34,296 nt of DNA from Bacteroidales bacterium UBA1751 (GTDB taxonomy: Bacteria; Bacteroidota; Bacteroidia; Bacteroidales; UBA932): assembly GCA_002315995.1 (NCBI GenBank), contig DCHN01000090.1, forward strand, positions 771 through 35,066. The letters are read 5' to 3'. Numbering within the stretch: the stretch's first letter is position 1; every line of letters begins with the position of its first letter. The notes beneath the pieces are model-generated. The model was given only the letters and a program-made list of their open reading frames with translations. It had not been told where the DNA came from and ran no database searches. The position numbers and the translations under genes were made by a program. Of this stretch, positions 25,559-33,922 are shown piece by piece.

Positions 25559-25566
25559 TAATTTTG
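25559..25566 (+). promoter_or_regulatory. -7 element of the lipid kinase gene
   Basis: TAATTTTG on the plus strand lies 20 nt before the ATG at 25587. A TTTC at 25536-25539, 19 nt upstream, could be a weak -33 box. It is the right arm of the inverted repeat. Confidence 0.5.
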
Positions 25567-25586
25567 TATCCAAAAGTTATAAACAA

Positions 25587-26537
25587 ATGAACAACGAAAC
25601 CTGGATGGTAATAGTCAATCCCAAAGCCGGCAGCGGTCGCGGCCTGAAGGATTGGCCCGCCATTTCAAACAGAATGTACCAGAGAGGCGTCAAGTTCACA
25701 TGCCTCTTTACCGAGCACAAATATCACGCCGTAGAGCTTACAGTAAAGGCAATAAATGACGGATTCAGGTACATTGTTGCAATTGGAGGAGATGGAACGG
25801 TTCACGAAGTGGTGAATGGAATCTTCATTCAAAAGGCGGCTCCAACAACCGATATTCATCTTGCAGTTATTCCAACCGGTACGGGAAATGACTGGATAAG
25901 GATGTTCGGCATAAGCAGAACCTATACTGAGGCGGTTGAATCGCTGGTGGCCTGCCGTACAGTGGTGCAGGATGTGGCGCGTGTCACATTCTATGAGACT
26001 CTGGTGGAACATATGAGGTATATGGCCAATGTGGCAGGACTCGGGTATGATGCGGTTGTCAATTTGAAATACAACCGGCTCAAGGACAAAGGGAGGTATG
26101 GTAAGTGGCTATATTTGCGCAGTACACTATCGACCTTTGTAGGGTATAGGGCAAAGCATTTTGACATTACGGTTGACGGCAAGCCGTTCTACAGCGGGCC
26201 GGTCTTCTCGGGTGCGGTTGGAATTGGAAAGTACAACGGAGGCGGCATGCAGCAGACTCCTATGGCCGAAGTGAACGATGGGCTCATGGACCTCACCGTA
26301 ATAAAGAGAATGAGCAAGCTCAGGATTCTGAGGAATTTCAGGCTTCTCTACTCCGGTTCAATATATGACGTTCCAAAGGTGCTTCATGCACAAGCCAAGC
26401 GAATAGAGATAACCACGCGCCCTCAGACAAGAATAGAGATTGACGGCGAGGCTGTTGGAGAGTCATCTTTTACATTCGAGCTCGTCCCTTCAAGCATAAA
26501 GGTTGTGGTTGGAACAAAATACAGGAACAACTGGTAG
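25587..26537 (+). CDS. Diacylglycerol kinase-family lipid kinase (DagK/YegS-like)
   Basis: The 316-residue protein has the DAGK catalytic motifs: phosphate-binding VNPKAGSGRG (10-19), GGDGTVHEVVNG (67-78) and PTGTGNDW (96-103). The C-terminal domain includes GIGKYNGGGM and the IEIDGEAVGE strand. Such enzymes phosphorylate diacylglycerol, sphingoid bases or related lipids. Bacteroidetes can make sphingolipids, so the substrate is open. The frame extends 15 codons upstream to 25542, but that part overlaps the -7 box; the ATG at 25587 is chosen. Confidence 0.92.
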   Translation: MNNETWMVIVNPKAGSGRGLKDWPAISNRMYQRGVKFTCLFTEHKYHAVELTVKAINDGFRYIVAIGGDGTVHEVVNGIFIQKAAPTTDIHLAVIPTGTGNDWIRMFGISRTYTEAVESLVACRTVVQDVARVTFYETLVEHMRYMANVAGLGYDAVVNLKYNRLKDKGRYGKWLYLRSTLSTFVGYRAKHFDITVDGKPFYSGPVFSGAVGIGKYNGGGMQQTPMAEVNDGLMDLTVIKRMSKLRILRNFRLLYSGSIYDVPKVLHAQAKRIEITTRPQTRIEIDGEAVGESSFTFELVPSSIKVVVGTKYRNNW

Positions 26538-26617
26538 CTGCCATTCAATGCAGTTTCGCTTGGAATCATTTCAAAACAGGTTCTTATAACATCAACAAAA
26601 CGGAATCAAACAATATC

Positions 26618-28042
26618 ATGAACGGAAATATGAATATCATACGCAGAACTCTTTGCTCTTTGCTTCTGCTTCTTGTAGCGGCATTCGCATATTCACAGGA
26701 GATTTCAAAGAGCCAGATGGTGGAACTTGTAGTCAAGGCAGCATCTGATGAGGGGCTGAAAATCGTATCATTCGATACCACCCTTACGGTTGCACCCAAA
26801 CTGGAGAAACTCTACAAGTACAAGATTCTCTTTCTTATAGAGCAGCCAATTGACCATAACAACCCATCTGTTGGGAGCTTTGCACAGCAGTTCGTCCTCT
26901 TCCACAGGGATGCACTCCGCCCTATGGTTCAAATTACCGAAGGATATACAGGACGTGGAGCCAACCCTAAATATACCAACGAACTCTGCCCTATGCTTGA
27001 GGCCAATATGGTTGAAGTTGAGCACCGCTATTTCGGCAATTCAGTACCGCAACTGGCAAAATTCCCCTCAGAAAATGGAGAAATCACCCATGAGAATCTC
27101 AACTGGGACTATATGACCTCAAAGCAGGCCGCTGCCGACCACCACAACGTGAACAGAGTGCTTCGTCACATATACACCGGCAAATGGGTGGCAACCGGAA
27201 TAAGCAAAGGCGGACAGACCGCAATGTTCTACACAGCATACTACCCGTCCGATATGGATGTATCCGTACCGTATGTGGGCCCTGTATGCCGCGCACTTGA
27301 GGATGGCCGTCACGAACCATTTTTAAGTGAAACCGTTGCCAACCAGGCCGATAGAGATAAAATCCTTGCTTTTCAGCGCGCTGTGCTTATGCGCCGCCCG
27401 GCAATGGAGGCCCTGCTCGTGAAGATGAGCGAACGCGACGGGCTTGAGTACAGGGTTCCGATCTCCGAGGTGCTGGATATGACCGTTCTGGAGTTCCCTT
27501 TCGCCTTCTGGCAGTGGGGCAGGAATACAGCTGACATACCGGCTGCTGACACACTCTCCGACCAGGCAATGTTCGATTATGTGCAGGAGGTTGCCGGAAG
27601 CGACTACTTTGCAAAGGAGAAGCAGACATCACCATTCTATGTTCAGGCAGCAAAGGAGCTTGGATATTACGGATATGATGTGGAGCCGCTGAAGGATCTG
27701 CTTACAATAAAGAGTGCCGCCGGATATCTCAACAGAATAATGATGCCTACATCGCAGCGTTTTGAGTTTGACCCATATCTATGCAATGACATCAATGAAT
27801 TTCTTGGCAAGTGTGGCAACAGAATGATGTTTATATATGGCGAGCGAGACCCTTGGAGCAGCGTTATGCCTGTTGCACCGGTGGAGAACGAGAAACTCAA
27901 GGCCGAAGGGAGGGGCAGGAGCACAATGATACTCTATATAAACACCAAGGAGTACGGACACAGGGCAAGAATAGCGAATCTGCCCGACAATCGGAGGGAA
28001 GAGGCTGTTCAGACACTTAAAAGCTGGCTTGAATTGCAGTAG
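26618..28042 (+). CDS. Secreted S37/S28-type serine aminopeptidase
   Basis: The 474-residue protein has a signal peptide (to about residue 27, ending AYSQ). The alpha/beta-hydrolase features match the S37 (PS-10) prolyl tri/tetrapeptidyl peptidases and their S28 relatives: VEHRYFGNSVP (134-144), the nucleophile S196 in GISKGGQT, the aspartate in YGERDPWSS (about 405-413) and the histidine in KEYGHRARI. It would release tripeptides from peptide N-termini in the periplasm or outside the cell. No promoter or terminator is clear in the 80 bp on its left. A second ATG four codons in is possible. Confidence 0.85.
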   Translation: MNGNMNIIRRTLCSLLLLLVAAFAYSQEISKSQMVELVVKAASDEGLKIVSFDTTLTVAPKLEKLYKYKILFLIEQPIDHNNPSVGSFAQQFVLFHRDALRPMVQITEGYTGRGANPKYTNELCPMLEANMVEVEHRYFGNSVPQLAKFPSENGEITHENLNWDYMTSKQAAADHHNVNRVLRHIYTGKWVATGISKGGQTAMFYTAYYPSDMDVSVPYVGPVCRALEDGRHEPFLSETVANQADRDKILAFQRAVLMRRPAMEALLVKMSERDGLEYRVPISEVLDMTVLEFPFAFWQWGRNTADIPAADTLSDQAMFDYVQEVAGSDYFAKEKQTSPFYVQAAKELGYYGYDVEPLKDLLTIKSAAGYLNRIMMPTSQRFEFDPYLCNDINEFLGKCGNRMMFIYGERDPWSSVMPVAPVENEKLKAEGRGRSTMILYINTKEYGHRARIANLPDNRREEAVQTLKSWLELQ

Positions 28043-28060
28043 GAGCAGATATGTGCATTA

Positions 28061-28092
28061 TTTGTAATTATTAATATACGGAGTTATCTTTG
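28061..28092 (+). promoter_or_regulatory. Consensus dnaX promoter
   Basis: TTTG (28061-28064) is followed after exactly 20 nt by TATCTTTG (28085-28092), a full match. The start site would be about 10 nt before the ATG at 28108, so the leader is very short. Confidence 0.8.
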
Positions 28093-28107
28093 AATAAAAT
28101 AGAGGGT

Positions 28108-29910
28108 ATGGAGAACTACATAGTATCGGCGAGAAAATACAGGCCACAGAGCTTTTCAACACTTATTGGGCAGGATGGAATTGCCACCACACTTAAAAAT
28201 GCCATAAAAAGGGGCAAGTTGGCGCATGCATATCTCTTCTGCGGCCCGAGGGGCGTTGGTAAGACAACATCGGCAAGAATCTTCGCCAAGATAATAAACT
28301 GCGAGAATCCGGGTGAGAATCTTGAGCCGTGCGGAGAGTGTGAGAGCTGCCGCTCGTTTGCACAGGGACGCTCATACTGCATCCACGAGCTCGATGCCGC
28401 CTCCAACAACTCCGTTGACGACATAAGAGCCCTTACCGAGAAGGTGCAGATTCCACCGCAAATAGGGCGTTACAGCGTATATATCATAGATGAGGTTCAC
28501 ATGCTCTCGCAGCAAGCCTTCAATGCCTTTCTCAAAACGCTTGAGGAGCCACCTGAGTATGCCATATTCATTCTTGCAACTACAGAGAAGCATAAGATTC
28601 TTCCTACAATTCTGAGCCGTTGCCAAACCTACGACTTCAACCGTATAGGGGTTGAGGATATAGTAAAAAATATCAGGGACATAGCGCAGAAGGAGGGGGT
28701 TTCAATTGATGAGGAGTCAATGCACGTAATTGCAGCCAAGGCCGATGGAGCTATGCGCGATGCACTTACGCTCTTTGACCAGACCGTGGCCTTCTGCGGA
28801 AACAGTATCTCATATTCACAGGTCATAAAGAACCTGAACGTTCTTGACTACGACTATTACTTCAATATAATAAGGAGTTCGCTCTCCGGGAAATATACGC
28901 TGAGCCTCACGCTCTTTGACGAGATACTCTCAAAAGGGTTCAATGCACAGCACTTTGTAGGAGGGTTGGCCAACCATTTGAGGAACCTTCTGGTGTGCAA
29001 GGATACAGCAACGGTGAAGCTGCTTGAAATGGCACCTGCCATAGCGGCAAAGTACCTTGAGCAGGCCTCTGTATGCAGCATCAAATTCCTGTTTGATGCC
29101 CTTGCCGCAGCCACCAAGTGTGAAATAGAGTATAAGAACAGCCCTAACCAGAGGCTTCTTGTCGAGTTCCTTCTGGTTAAGCTTGCAAGCATTTCAGCTC
29201 CTTTGCAGGAGGGTACTGCTCCAATGGCTGTACCTATAGCGGCTGCGCCTGTGGTAGCACCTGAACCTGCACCAGAGCCTGTTGTTGAACCAGCACGCGT
29301 TGTTGTGCAAGAGCCAGAGTCTGTTTCTGAACCAGCGCCGGTAGCGGAACCGGAGTCAGTGGTGGAACCAGCGCCAGAATCGGTAGCAGAACTTGAGCCG
29401 GTAGCAGAGGCAGTTTCCCATTCAGCATCTGTGGTTGGTACATCAATAAGAGATTTGATGAACCAAAGAAAGCAGCAGGAAGAGAGTCAGGAGTCTGTTC
29501 AGACACAGCCTGAAGTTGTAGAGGAGAAACCTCAGATTTCAATGGAACAGTTGAATGATGCCTGGAAACAGATGTCTGCCGCAAACGAAGTTTCGCAGTT
29601 CCCTAACCTCGTTGCCGCAATTCTGGCAACTAAACCTGTATTGAAGGAAGATGGCACTACAATTGTATTTCCTGTAACCAACATTGCACAGAAGAGCTGG
29701 ATAGAGAGAAAGGTGCTCTTCACCCTTGAGGGAATACTGAAGAGGCTTCTGAGCACCCCTGATTTGAAACTTTTGGTTGAAGCGGTGGCGCCAAGTGAGG
29801 CAGCAAAGCCAAAGGCACCATATATGCCATACGAAAAGGATGCCCACCTTCAGAAGAACTATCCGGAGTATGCTGAGTTGAAGAGAGAGCTGGAGCTTGA
29901 TTTGAAATAA
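28108..29910 (+). CDS. dnaX: DNA polymerase III subunit gamma/tau
   Basis: DnaX is the clamp-loader ATPase of the replisome. The 600-residue protein begins MENYIVSARKYRPQSF. It has Walker A GPRGVGKT (46-53), a four-cysteine zinc motif (C65, C75, C78, C81), Walker B IIDEVHML and the sensor stretch ATTEKHKILPTILSRC. After about residue 375 comes a Pro/Glu/Val-rich linker (387-441, repeated EPAPE/PEPV units), then a C-terminal domain (about 475-600) like the tau extension. A TTG six codons upstream lies in the promoter, so the ATG at 28108 is used. No obvious slippery A-run for programmed frameshifting is seen. lptB begins 7 nt downstream. Confidence 0.95.
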   Translation: MENYIVSARKYRPQSFSTLIGQDGIATTLKNAIKRGKLAHAYLFCGPRGVGKTTSARIFAKIINCENPGENLEPCGECESCRSFAQGRSYCIHELDAASNNSVDDIRALTEKVQIPPQIGRYSVYIIDEVHMLSQQAFNAFLKTLEEPPEYAIFILATTEKHKILPTILSRCQTYDFNRIGVEDIVKNIRDIAQKEGVSIDEESMHVIAAKADGAMRDALTLFDQTVAFCGNSISYSQVIKNLNVLDYDYYFNIIRSSLSGKYTLSLTLFDEILSKGFNAQHFVGGLANHLRNLLVCKDTATVKLLEMAPAIAAKYLEQASVCSIKFLFDALAAATKCEIEYKNSPNQRLLVEFLLVKLASISAPLQEGTAPMAVPIAAAPVVAPEPAPEPVVEPARVVVQEPESVSEPAPVAEPESVVEPAPESVAELEPVAEAVSHSASVVGTSIRDLMNQRKQQEESQESVQTQPEVVEEKPQISMEQLNDAWKQMSAANEVSQFPNLVAAILATKPVLKEDGTTIVFPVTNIAQKSWIERKVLFTLEGILKRLLSTPDLKLLVEAVAPSEAAKPKAPYMPYEKDAHLQKNYPEYAELKRELELDLK

Positions 29911-29917
29911 TGTTATT

Positions 29918-30712
29918 ATGAGACTATATACACAGAATCTTGTCAAGAAATACGGTATGAGAACCGTAGTGAAGGGGGCTTCAATTGAGGTGGAGCAGGG
30001 TGAAATTGTTGGATTGCTGGGTCCTAACGGAGCTGGAAAGACCACCAGTTTCTATATGATTACCGGACTCATAAAACCCAACTCTGGAAGAATATTTCTT
30101 GACAATGAGGAGCTTACAGATCTCCCTATGTATCAGAGGGCGCAGAGGGGCGTAGGATATCTTGCCCAGGAGGCTTCCGTATTCAGGAAGATGAGTGTTG
30201 AAGACAATATAATGTCTGTAATGCAGTTGGCAAAGCATATTTCACCTGAAGAGAGGCTGGAGAAGCTTGAAAACCTCATAGCTGAGTTCGGATTGCAGAA
30301 GGTGCGCAAAAGTTTCGGAATACAGCTCTCGGGAGGAGAGAGAAGACGTTGCGAAATTGCACGTGCACTGGCAATTGACCCTAAGTTCATACTTCTCGAT
30401 GAGCCGTTTGCGGGAGTTGATCCTATTGCAGTGGAGGATATTCAGCACATTATTGCAAAGCTCAAGAAGAAGAACATTGGAATTGTAATTACCGACCATA
30501 ACGTTCACGAGACACTTGCCATTACCGACCGTGCATATCTGCTCTATGAGGGATCCATTCTTGTAAGTGGAACACCTGAGGAGTTGGCAAATAATCCGGA
30601 GGTGCGCAAACGCTATCTCGGGCAGAACTTCGAGCTTAGGAAGGCTGTGCTCCATGAGCGTCCGGAAGATCAGGAGGGGGTAATGGCTGAGGATATGGCC
30701 CGTGAGAAATAG
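29918..30712 (+). CDS. lptB: LPS export ABC transporter ATPase LptB
   Basis: LptB powers extraction of lipopolysaccharide from the inner membrane with LptFG. The 264-residue protein has Walker A GPNGAGKT (35-42), the Q-loop in GVGYLAQEASVFRKMSV, the signature LSGGE (137-141, with LSGGERRRCEIARAL), Walker B FILLDEPFAGVDP and switch histidine H194 in TDHNVHETL. The YLAQEASVFRK segment and RRRCEIARAL are characteristic of LptB rather than of amino-acid transporter ATPases. A short acidic tail after residue 245 extends past the E. coli length. Confidence 0.94.
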   Translation: MRLYTQNLVKKYGMRTVVKGASIEVEQGEIVGLLGPNGAGKTTSFYMITGLIKPNSGRIFLDNEELTDLPMYQRAQRGVGYLAQEASVFRKMSVEDNIMSVMQLAKHISPEERLEKLENLIAEFGLQKVRKSFGIQLSGGERRRCEIARALAIDPKFILLDEPFAGVDPIAVEDIQHIIAKLKKKNIGIVITDHNVHETLAITDRAYLLYEGSILVSGTPEELANNPEVRKRYLGQNFELRKAVLHERPEDQEGVMAEDMAREK

Positions 30713-30781
30713 TAGGGGAAAGTTCAAAACAGATTCTTAGTTAAAGAGTGTCCCGAAAAGGAGGGCGTTGAATGATATAAC

Positions 30782-31642
30782 ATGAGAGGGTCCGGAGTTA
30801 AGGTAATGGGAATCATCAACCTCAATGATGACTCTTTCTGGGCTGGGAGCAGATGCAACGGGAGGCAGTTAGGCTCCAGAGTTGAGCAGATGCTCAAGGA
30901 TGGCGCAGATATCCTGGATTTTGGAGCAGTTTCAACCAGACCCGGTTCTGAGGAGGTTGGCCTTGAGGAGGAGTGGAGAAGAATTTCGGCGCCGCTGCGG
31001 ATTCTCAAATCAATGGGACTTCCTTCGGGAATCTTCTCCTTCGATACTTTCAGGGCAGAAATTGTTGACCGCATACTTCAGGAACTAGGATATAGTATTA
31101 TTGTAAACGATATAATGGCCGGAGGCTTCAGCACCTGGGTGGTGAGCGGGAAGTGCAGTATGGAGCTTGGAGGCGGAAATTGTGATGCGGCATTTGTGAG
31201 CCCGATGCTCGCATTGGTGGGAAGGCACTCCCTTCCATACATTGCAATGCACATGAAGGGAACGCCGCAGACAATGCAGAACTATTGCAACTATGAGCAG
31301 GGCGTGGTGGAGGATGTGCTGGAGTATTTCAGCAGATTCAATGCAGTGGCGGAAAGATACGGTGTCAAGGATTATCTGCTCGACCCTGGTTTTGGCTTCT
31401 CCAAGAGCTTGGAGCAGAATTGGGAACTCTTTGACGCGCTGCCTCAAATAAAGGAGAGGAGCGGAAAAAAGATTCTGGTTGGAATATCGAGAAAATCAAT
31501 GATTTGCAAGAAGCTGGGAATAACACCGGCTCAGGCCTTGGAACCAACCATAGAATATAATATGAAGGCGGCCTCTATGGGGGTCTATATCCTTAGGGTT
31601 CACGATGTGCGTGAAATGGTGGATGCATTGAGTGTTCGGTGA
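30782..31642 (+). CDS. folP: Dihydropteroate synthase, atypical
   Basis: The enzyme joins dihydropterin pyrophosphate with p-aminobenzoate in folate synthesis. Most active-site segments are intact in the 286-residue protein: SFDTFRAEIV, IVNDIMAGG, MHMKGTPQTMQ, LDPGFGFSK, VGISRKSMI and the closing RVHDV. Two things are odd. Loop 1, normally NxTPDSF, reads NLNDDSF (13-19). After NDI there is also an insertion of about 20 residues (about 115-146, rich in Gly/Ser with two Cys) before PYIAMHMKGTP. The N-terminus is short, with a stop codon 9 nt upstream of the ATG. Loops 1 and 2 help to form the pABA pocket, so substrate handling could differ. It is probably active, but less certainly than a standard FolP. 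Confidence 0.87.
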   Translation: MRGSGVKVMGIINLNDDSFWAGSRCNGRQLGSRVEQMLKDGADILDFGAVSTRPGSEEVGLEEEWRRISAPLRILKSMGLPSGIFSFDTFRAEIVDRILQELGYSIIVNDIMAGGFSTWVVSGKCSMELGGGNCDAAFVSPMLALVGRHSLPYIAMHMKGTPQTMQNYCNYEQGVVEDVLEYFSRFNAVAERYGVKDYLLDPGFGFSKSLEQNWELFDALPQIKERSGKKILVGISRKSMICKKLGITPAQALEPTIEYNMKAASMGVYILRVHDVREMVDALSVR

Positions 31643-31664
31643 AAACTGATAAATTAAGTTTGAA

Positions 31665-32336
31665 ATGCTAATAGTTATTGAGGGTCTTGACGGTGCCGGG
31701 AAGAGCACCCAGGTAAAGATGGTAAAGGAGTATATCCTATCCGCAGGTATGGATTTGGAGTATCTGCACTTTCCAAGATATGAAGCGCCGGTATATGGAG
31801 AGCTTATAGGCAAGTTCCTCAGCGGGGAGTTCGGAGCCAATGACCAGGTTCATCCCCAGCTCGTTGCACTTCTCTTTGCCCTTGACCGTGCCGATGCCGG
31901 AAAGCAGATACGTCAGTGGCTCTCGAATGGCAAAACCGTACTTCTTGACCGCTATGTCAACTCAAACATAGCATACCAGTGCTCAAAAATTGCCGATAGG
32001 GAGAAGCGGAATGCCCTTATGGAGTGGATATTCAAACTTGAGTATGAGATATATGCCATTCCACGTCCCGATATAAATATCTTCCTCGATGTCCCTATCT
32101 CATTCGTAGCCAAGAAATTGCAGGAGAACAGAGAGGGTGAAGAGAGAAACTATCTGCATGGTGGGAGTGACATTCACGAGGCGAGCATTGAGTTCCAGAA
32201 GGGTGTCAGAGATATCTATTTGCAGCGCTGCAGTATCGATGCCAACTTTAAGCGTGTCAATTGCAGCACTACTGAGGGAACTATGGCGGCTCCTGATGTT
32301 ATCTTCTCCAGAATAAAGGATGTATTGAAATTCTGA
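31665..32336 (+). CDS. tmk: Thymidylate kinase
   Basis: Thymidylate kinase phosphorylates dTMP to dTDP. The 223-residue protein has the P-loop EGLDGAGKST (6-15), LHFPRYEAPVYG, the DRY-type motif VLLDRYVNSNIAYQ and a LID segment with basic residues (QENREGEERNYL). The start follows the folP stop by 22 nt and the next gene follows after 20 nt, so the three are probably co-transcribed. Confidence 0.96.
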   Translation: MLIVIEGLDGAGKSTQVKMVKEYILSAGMDLEYLHFPRYEAPVYGELIGKFLSGEFGANDQVHPQLVALLFALDRADAGKQIRQWLSNGKTVLLDRYVNSNIAYQCSKIADREKRNALMEWIFKLEYEIYAIPRPDINIFLDVPISFVAKKLQENREGEERNYLHGGSDIHEASIEFQKGVRDIYLQRCSIDANFKRVNCSTTEGTMAAPDVIFSRIKDVLKF

Positions 32337-32356
32337 CCTCACCAGGGTAAATAGTA

Positions 32357-33847
32357 ATGAAACTCCTTACACAAATATTCAGACTTTTTCTTGGTGTAAT
32401 CTTCATCTCCTCCTCTTTTTTCAAGGGGGTTGATCCTGTTGGAACCTCGCTTGTAGTAGAGGAGTGGCTCAAGGCTCTTTCGCTGGGCTTCCTTGACTTC
32501 ATATCCATAATTGCGGCTTTTTTGCTTATTGGTCTGGAGTTTGTTACCGGTTGTGCGCTTGTACTTGGAGTAAGAATGAGATTCTTCTGCCGCGTTGCAC
32601 TCTATATGATGCTCTTCTTTACGCTGGCAACTCTTTATGCAGTCATTTTCAATCCTGTTTCCGAGTGCGGATGTTTCGGGGAGGCCTTCCTCCTTACGAA
32701 TATGCAGAGCTTTCTGAAGAATATTGTACTGTTGTTGGCTTCAGTTCAGATATATCTCTATTACAGATACTCCAAATCTCCTGAATTCAACGACCTTACA
32801 CTAAAATCTTCTGGAATAAAATGGACTAAGGTGAGGTGGCAGAACGTAACGGTTCTCGGCGGAAGGAGAATGGAGGCTGCCATTATTATCTTTTATTCAC
32901 TTGTAATTGCTTCAGTTCTCTTCTGGTCATATTTTGCCGCTCCTGTTGTTGAATGGGGACCATTCAGAGTAGGAACTGACCTGCAGGCCTCAACCCTTAC
33001 CCAGAATGGAGAGATATACACCTCCGAGAATGACCCAAATGATTTATGGTGGGGCAAAAGCATTGATGATTCGCTTCAGAGTAATTACGATAACATAGCT
33101 GCACAAAGCAGAGAAGCTGATGAATCGGGAGGGGCGGGAGATAACTTTCTATATGTGTATGAAAAGGATGGCCAGCGGCAGGAGTTCTCCCTCAATATGC
33201 TTCCTGATACTACGTGGAAGTTCGTTGAGGTTGTGCAACGTAAGGAGTCTGGAGTAAGTAGTTTCATTAAGGAGATATTCACTTCAAAACTGGAACCGGC
33301 TCCATATTTGCCTTTGAGGGATCTATCGGGATTCTTCGTTACACCACTTATCATATCCAACTACCCCAATATTGTATTCATAACCATTTATGACATTGAA
33401 GAGTTGGAAAAGGCAAAGGCAGAGGAGTTAGTAGAGCTGGCAAGGAGCATAAATGCATCTACCGGCTACAAGTGTTACATTGTTTGCGCGGCATCCAAGG
33501 AGAGTATATTCAACCGCTTCTCTGGCGGAACAGGTGGAATAGTGCTAACAGGAGATTACAAGACGCTTCTCTCACTGAACAGGTGTAATGGTGGAGCTGT
33601 TGTTGTGCACTCGTCACTTGTAATTGCCAAGACAGGCTCTCTTATTGAAACCGGACTGGGCTCCTGCAGCGGGGAGCAACTTATGCAGATACTCAGGCAG
33701 GATCATGACGAGGTTGAATTAACTTCGTTCATTACGGGTACATCATTCGTACAGGTATTCATTGTAGCTCTTTTCCTGACTCTATATATGCTTGCCGTAT
33801 TATTGCGAAGACAAAAGAAAACCAGCGTAAAAAGTTTTGAAAATTGA
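32357..33847 (+). CDS. MauE/DoxX-like membrane protein with C-terminal extracytoplasmic domain
   Basis: The 496-residue protein starts with four hydrophobic helices (about 8-22, 46-72, 78-98, 113-135) of the DoxX/MauE kind, with FFKGVDPVGT near the start and a cysteine pair in SECGCFGEAFLLTN (102-115). A fifth helix (about 174-194) leads to a large extracytoplasmic region, part of which (about 330-450, with NIVFITIYDIEELEKA and YKCYIVCAAS) looks thioredoxin-fold-like but lacks an N-terminal CxxC. A last helix (about 465-486) precedes a basic tail. MauE relatives take part in redox or disulfide handling. Similar Bacteroidetes proteins are known without a firm function. Confidence 0.75.
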   Translation: MKLLTQIFRLFLGVIFISSSFFKGVDPVGTSLVVEEWLKALSLGFLDFISIIAAFLLIGLEFVTGCALVLGVRMRFFCRVALYMMLFFTLATLYAVIFNPVSECGCFGEAFLLTNMQSFLKNIVLLLASVQIYLYYRYSKSPEFNDLTLKSSGIKWTKVRWQNVTVLGGRRMEAAIIIFYSLVIASVLFWSYFAAPVVEWGPFRVGTDLQASTLTQNGEIYTSENDPNDLWWGKSIDDSLQSNYDNIAAQSREADESGGAGDNFLYVYEKDGQRQEFSLNMLPDTTWKFVEVVQRKESGVSSFIKEIFTSKLEPAPYLPLRDLSGFFVTPLIISNYPNIVFITIYDIEELEKAKAEELVELARSINASTGYKCYIVCAASKESIFNRFSGGTGGIVLTGDYKTLLSLNRCNGGAVVVHSSLVIAKTGSLIETGLGSCSGEQLMQILRQDHDEVELTSFITGTSFVQVFIVALFLTLYMLAVLLRRQKKTSVKSFEN

Positions 33848-33865
33848 TAACGTTTGCTTATCTTT
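33836..33865 (+). promoter_or_regulatory. Promoter of the rubrerythrin gene
   Basis: TTTG (33836-33839, inside the last codons of the preceding gene) is followed after 18 nt by TATCTTTG (33858-33865). The leader would be about 50 nt and AT-rich. Confidence 0.65.
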
Positions 33866-33922
33866 GTTTTTAATAATTCTAATTTAGAATAAAGAGATAT
33901 TCAATACTAAAAATCAAAAATT

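Larger units (their letters stand above)
25520..25566. repeat. Inverted repeat containing both divergent -7 boxes
   Basis: CAAAATTAACAAA (25520-25532) is perfectly repeated in inverse as TTTGTTAATTTTG (25554-25566), with a 21-nt spacer. Each 13-bp arm contains one TAATTTTG. The spacing would place arm centres about 34 bp apart, roughly three helical turns. Confidence 0.75.

Noticed and set aside
28108..29910. Programmed frameshift in dnaX producing a short gamma form
   Set aside because: No A-AAA-AAG-type slippery run with a following hairpin was seen before the linker; the frame is open throughout.
29539..30045. 168-codon minus-strand frame across the dnaX-lptB junction
   Set aside because: Both plus-strand genes are firmly identified; the minus frame has no promoter or recognisable motif.
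30713..30781. Promoter or terminator between lptB and folP
   Set aside because: The 69 bp hold no TAnnTTTG box and no hairpin with a T tract.
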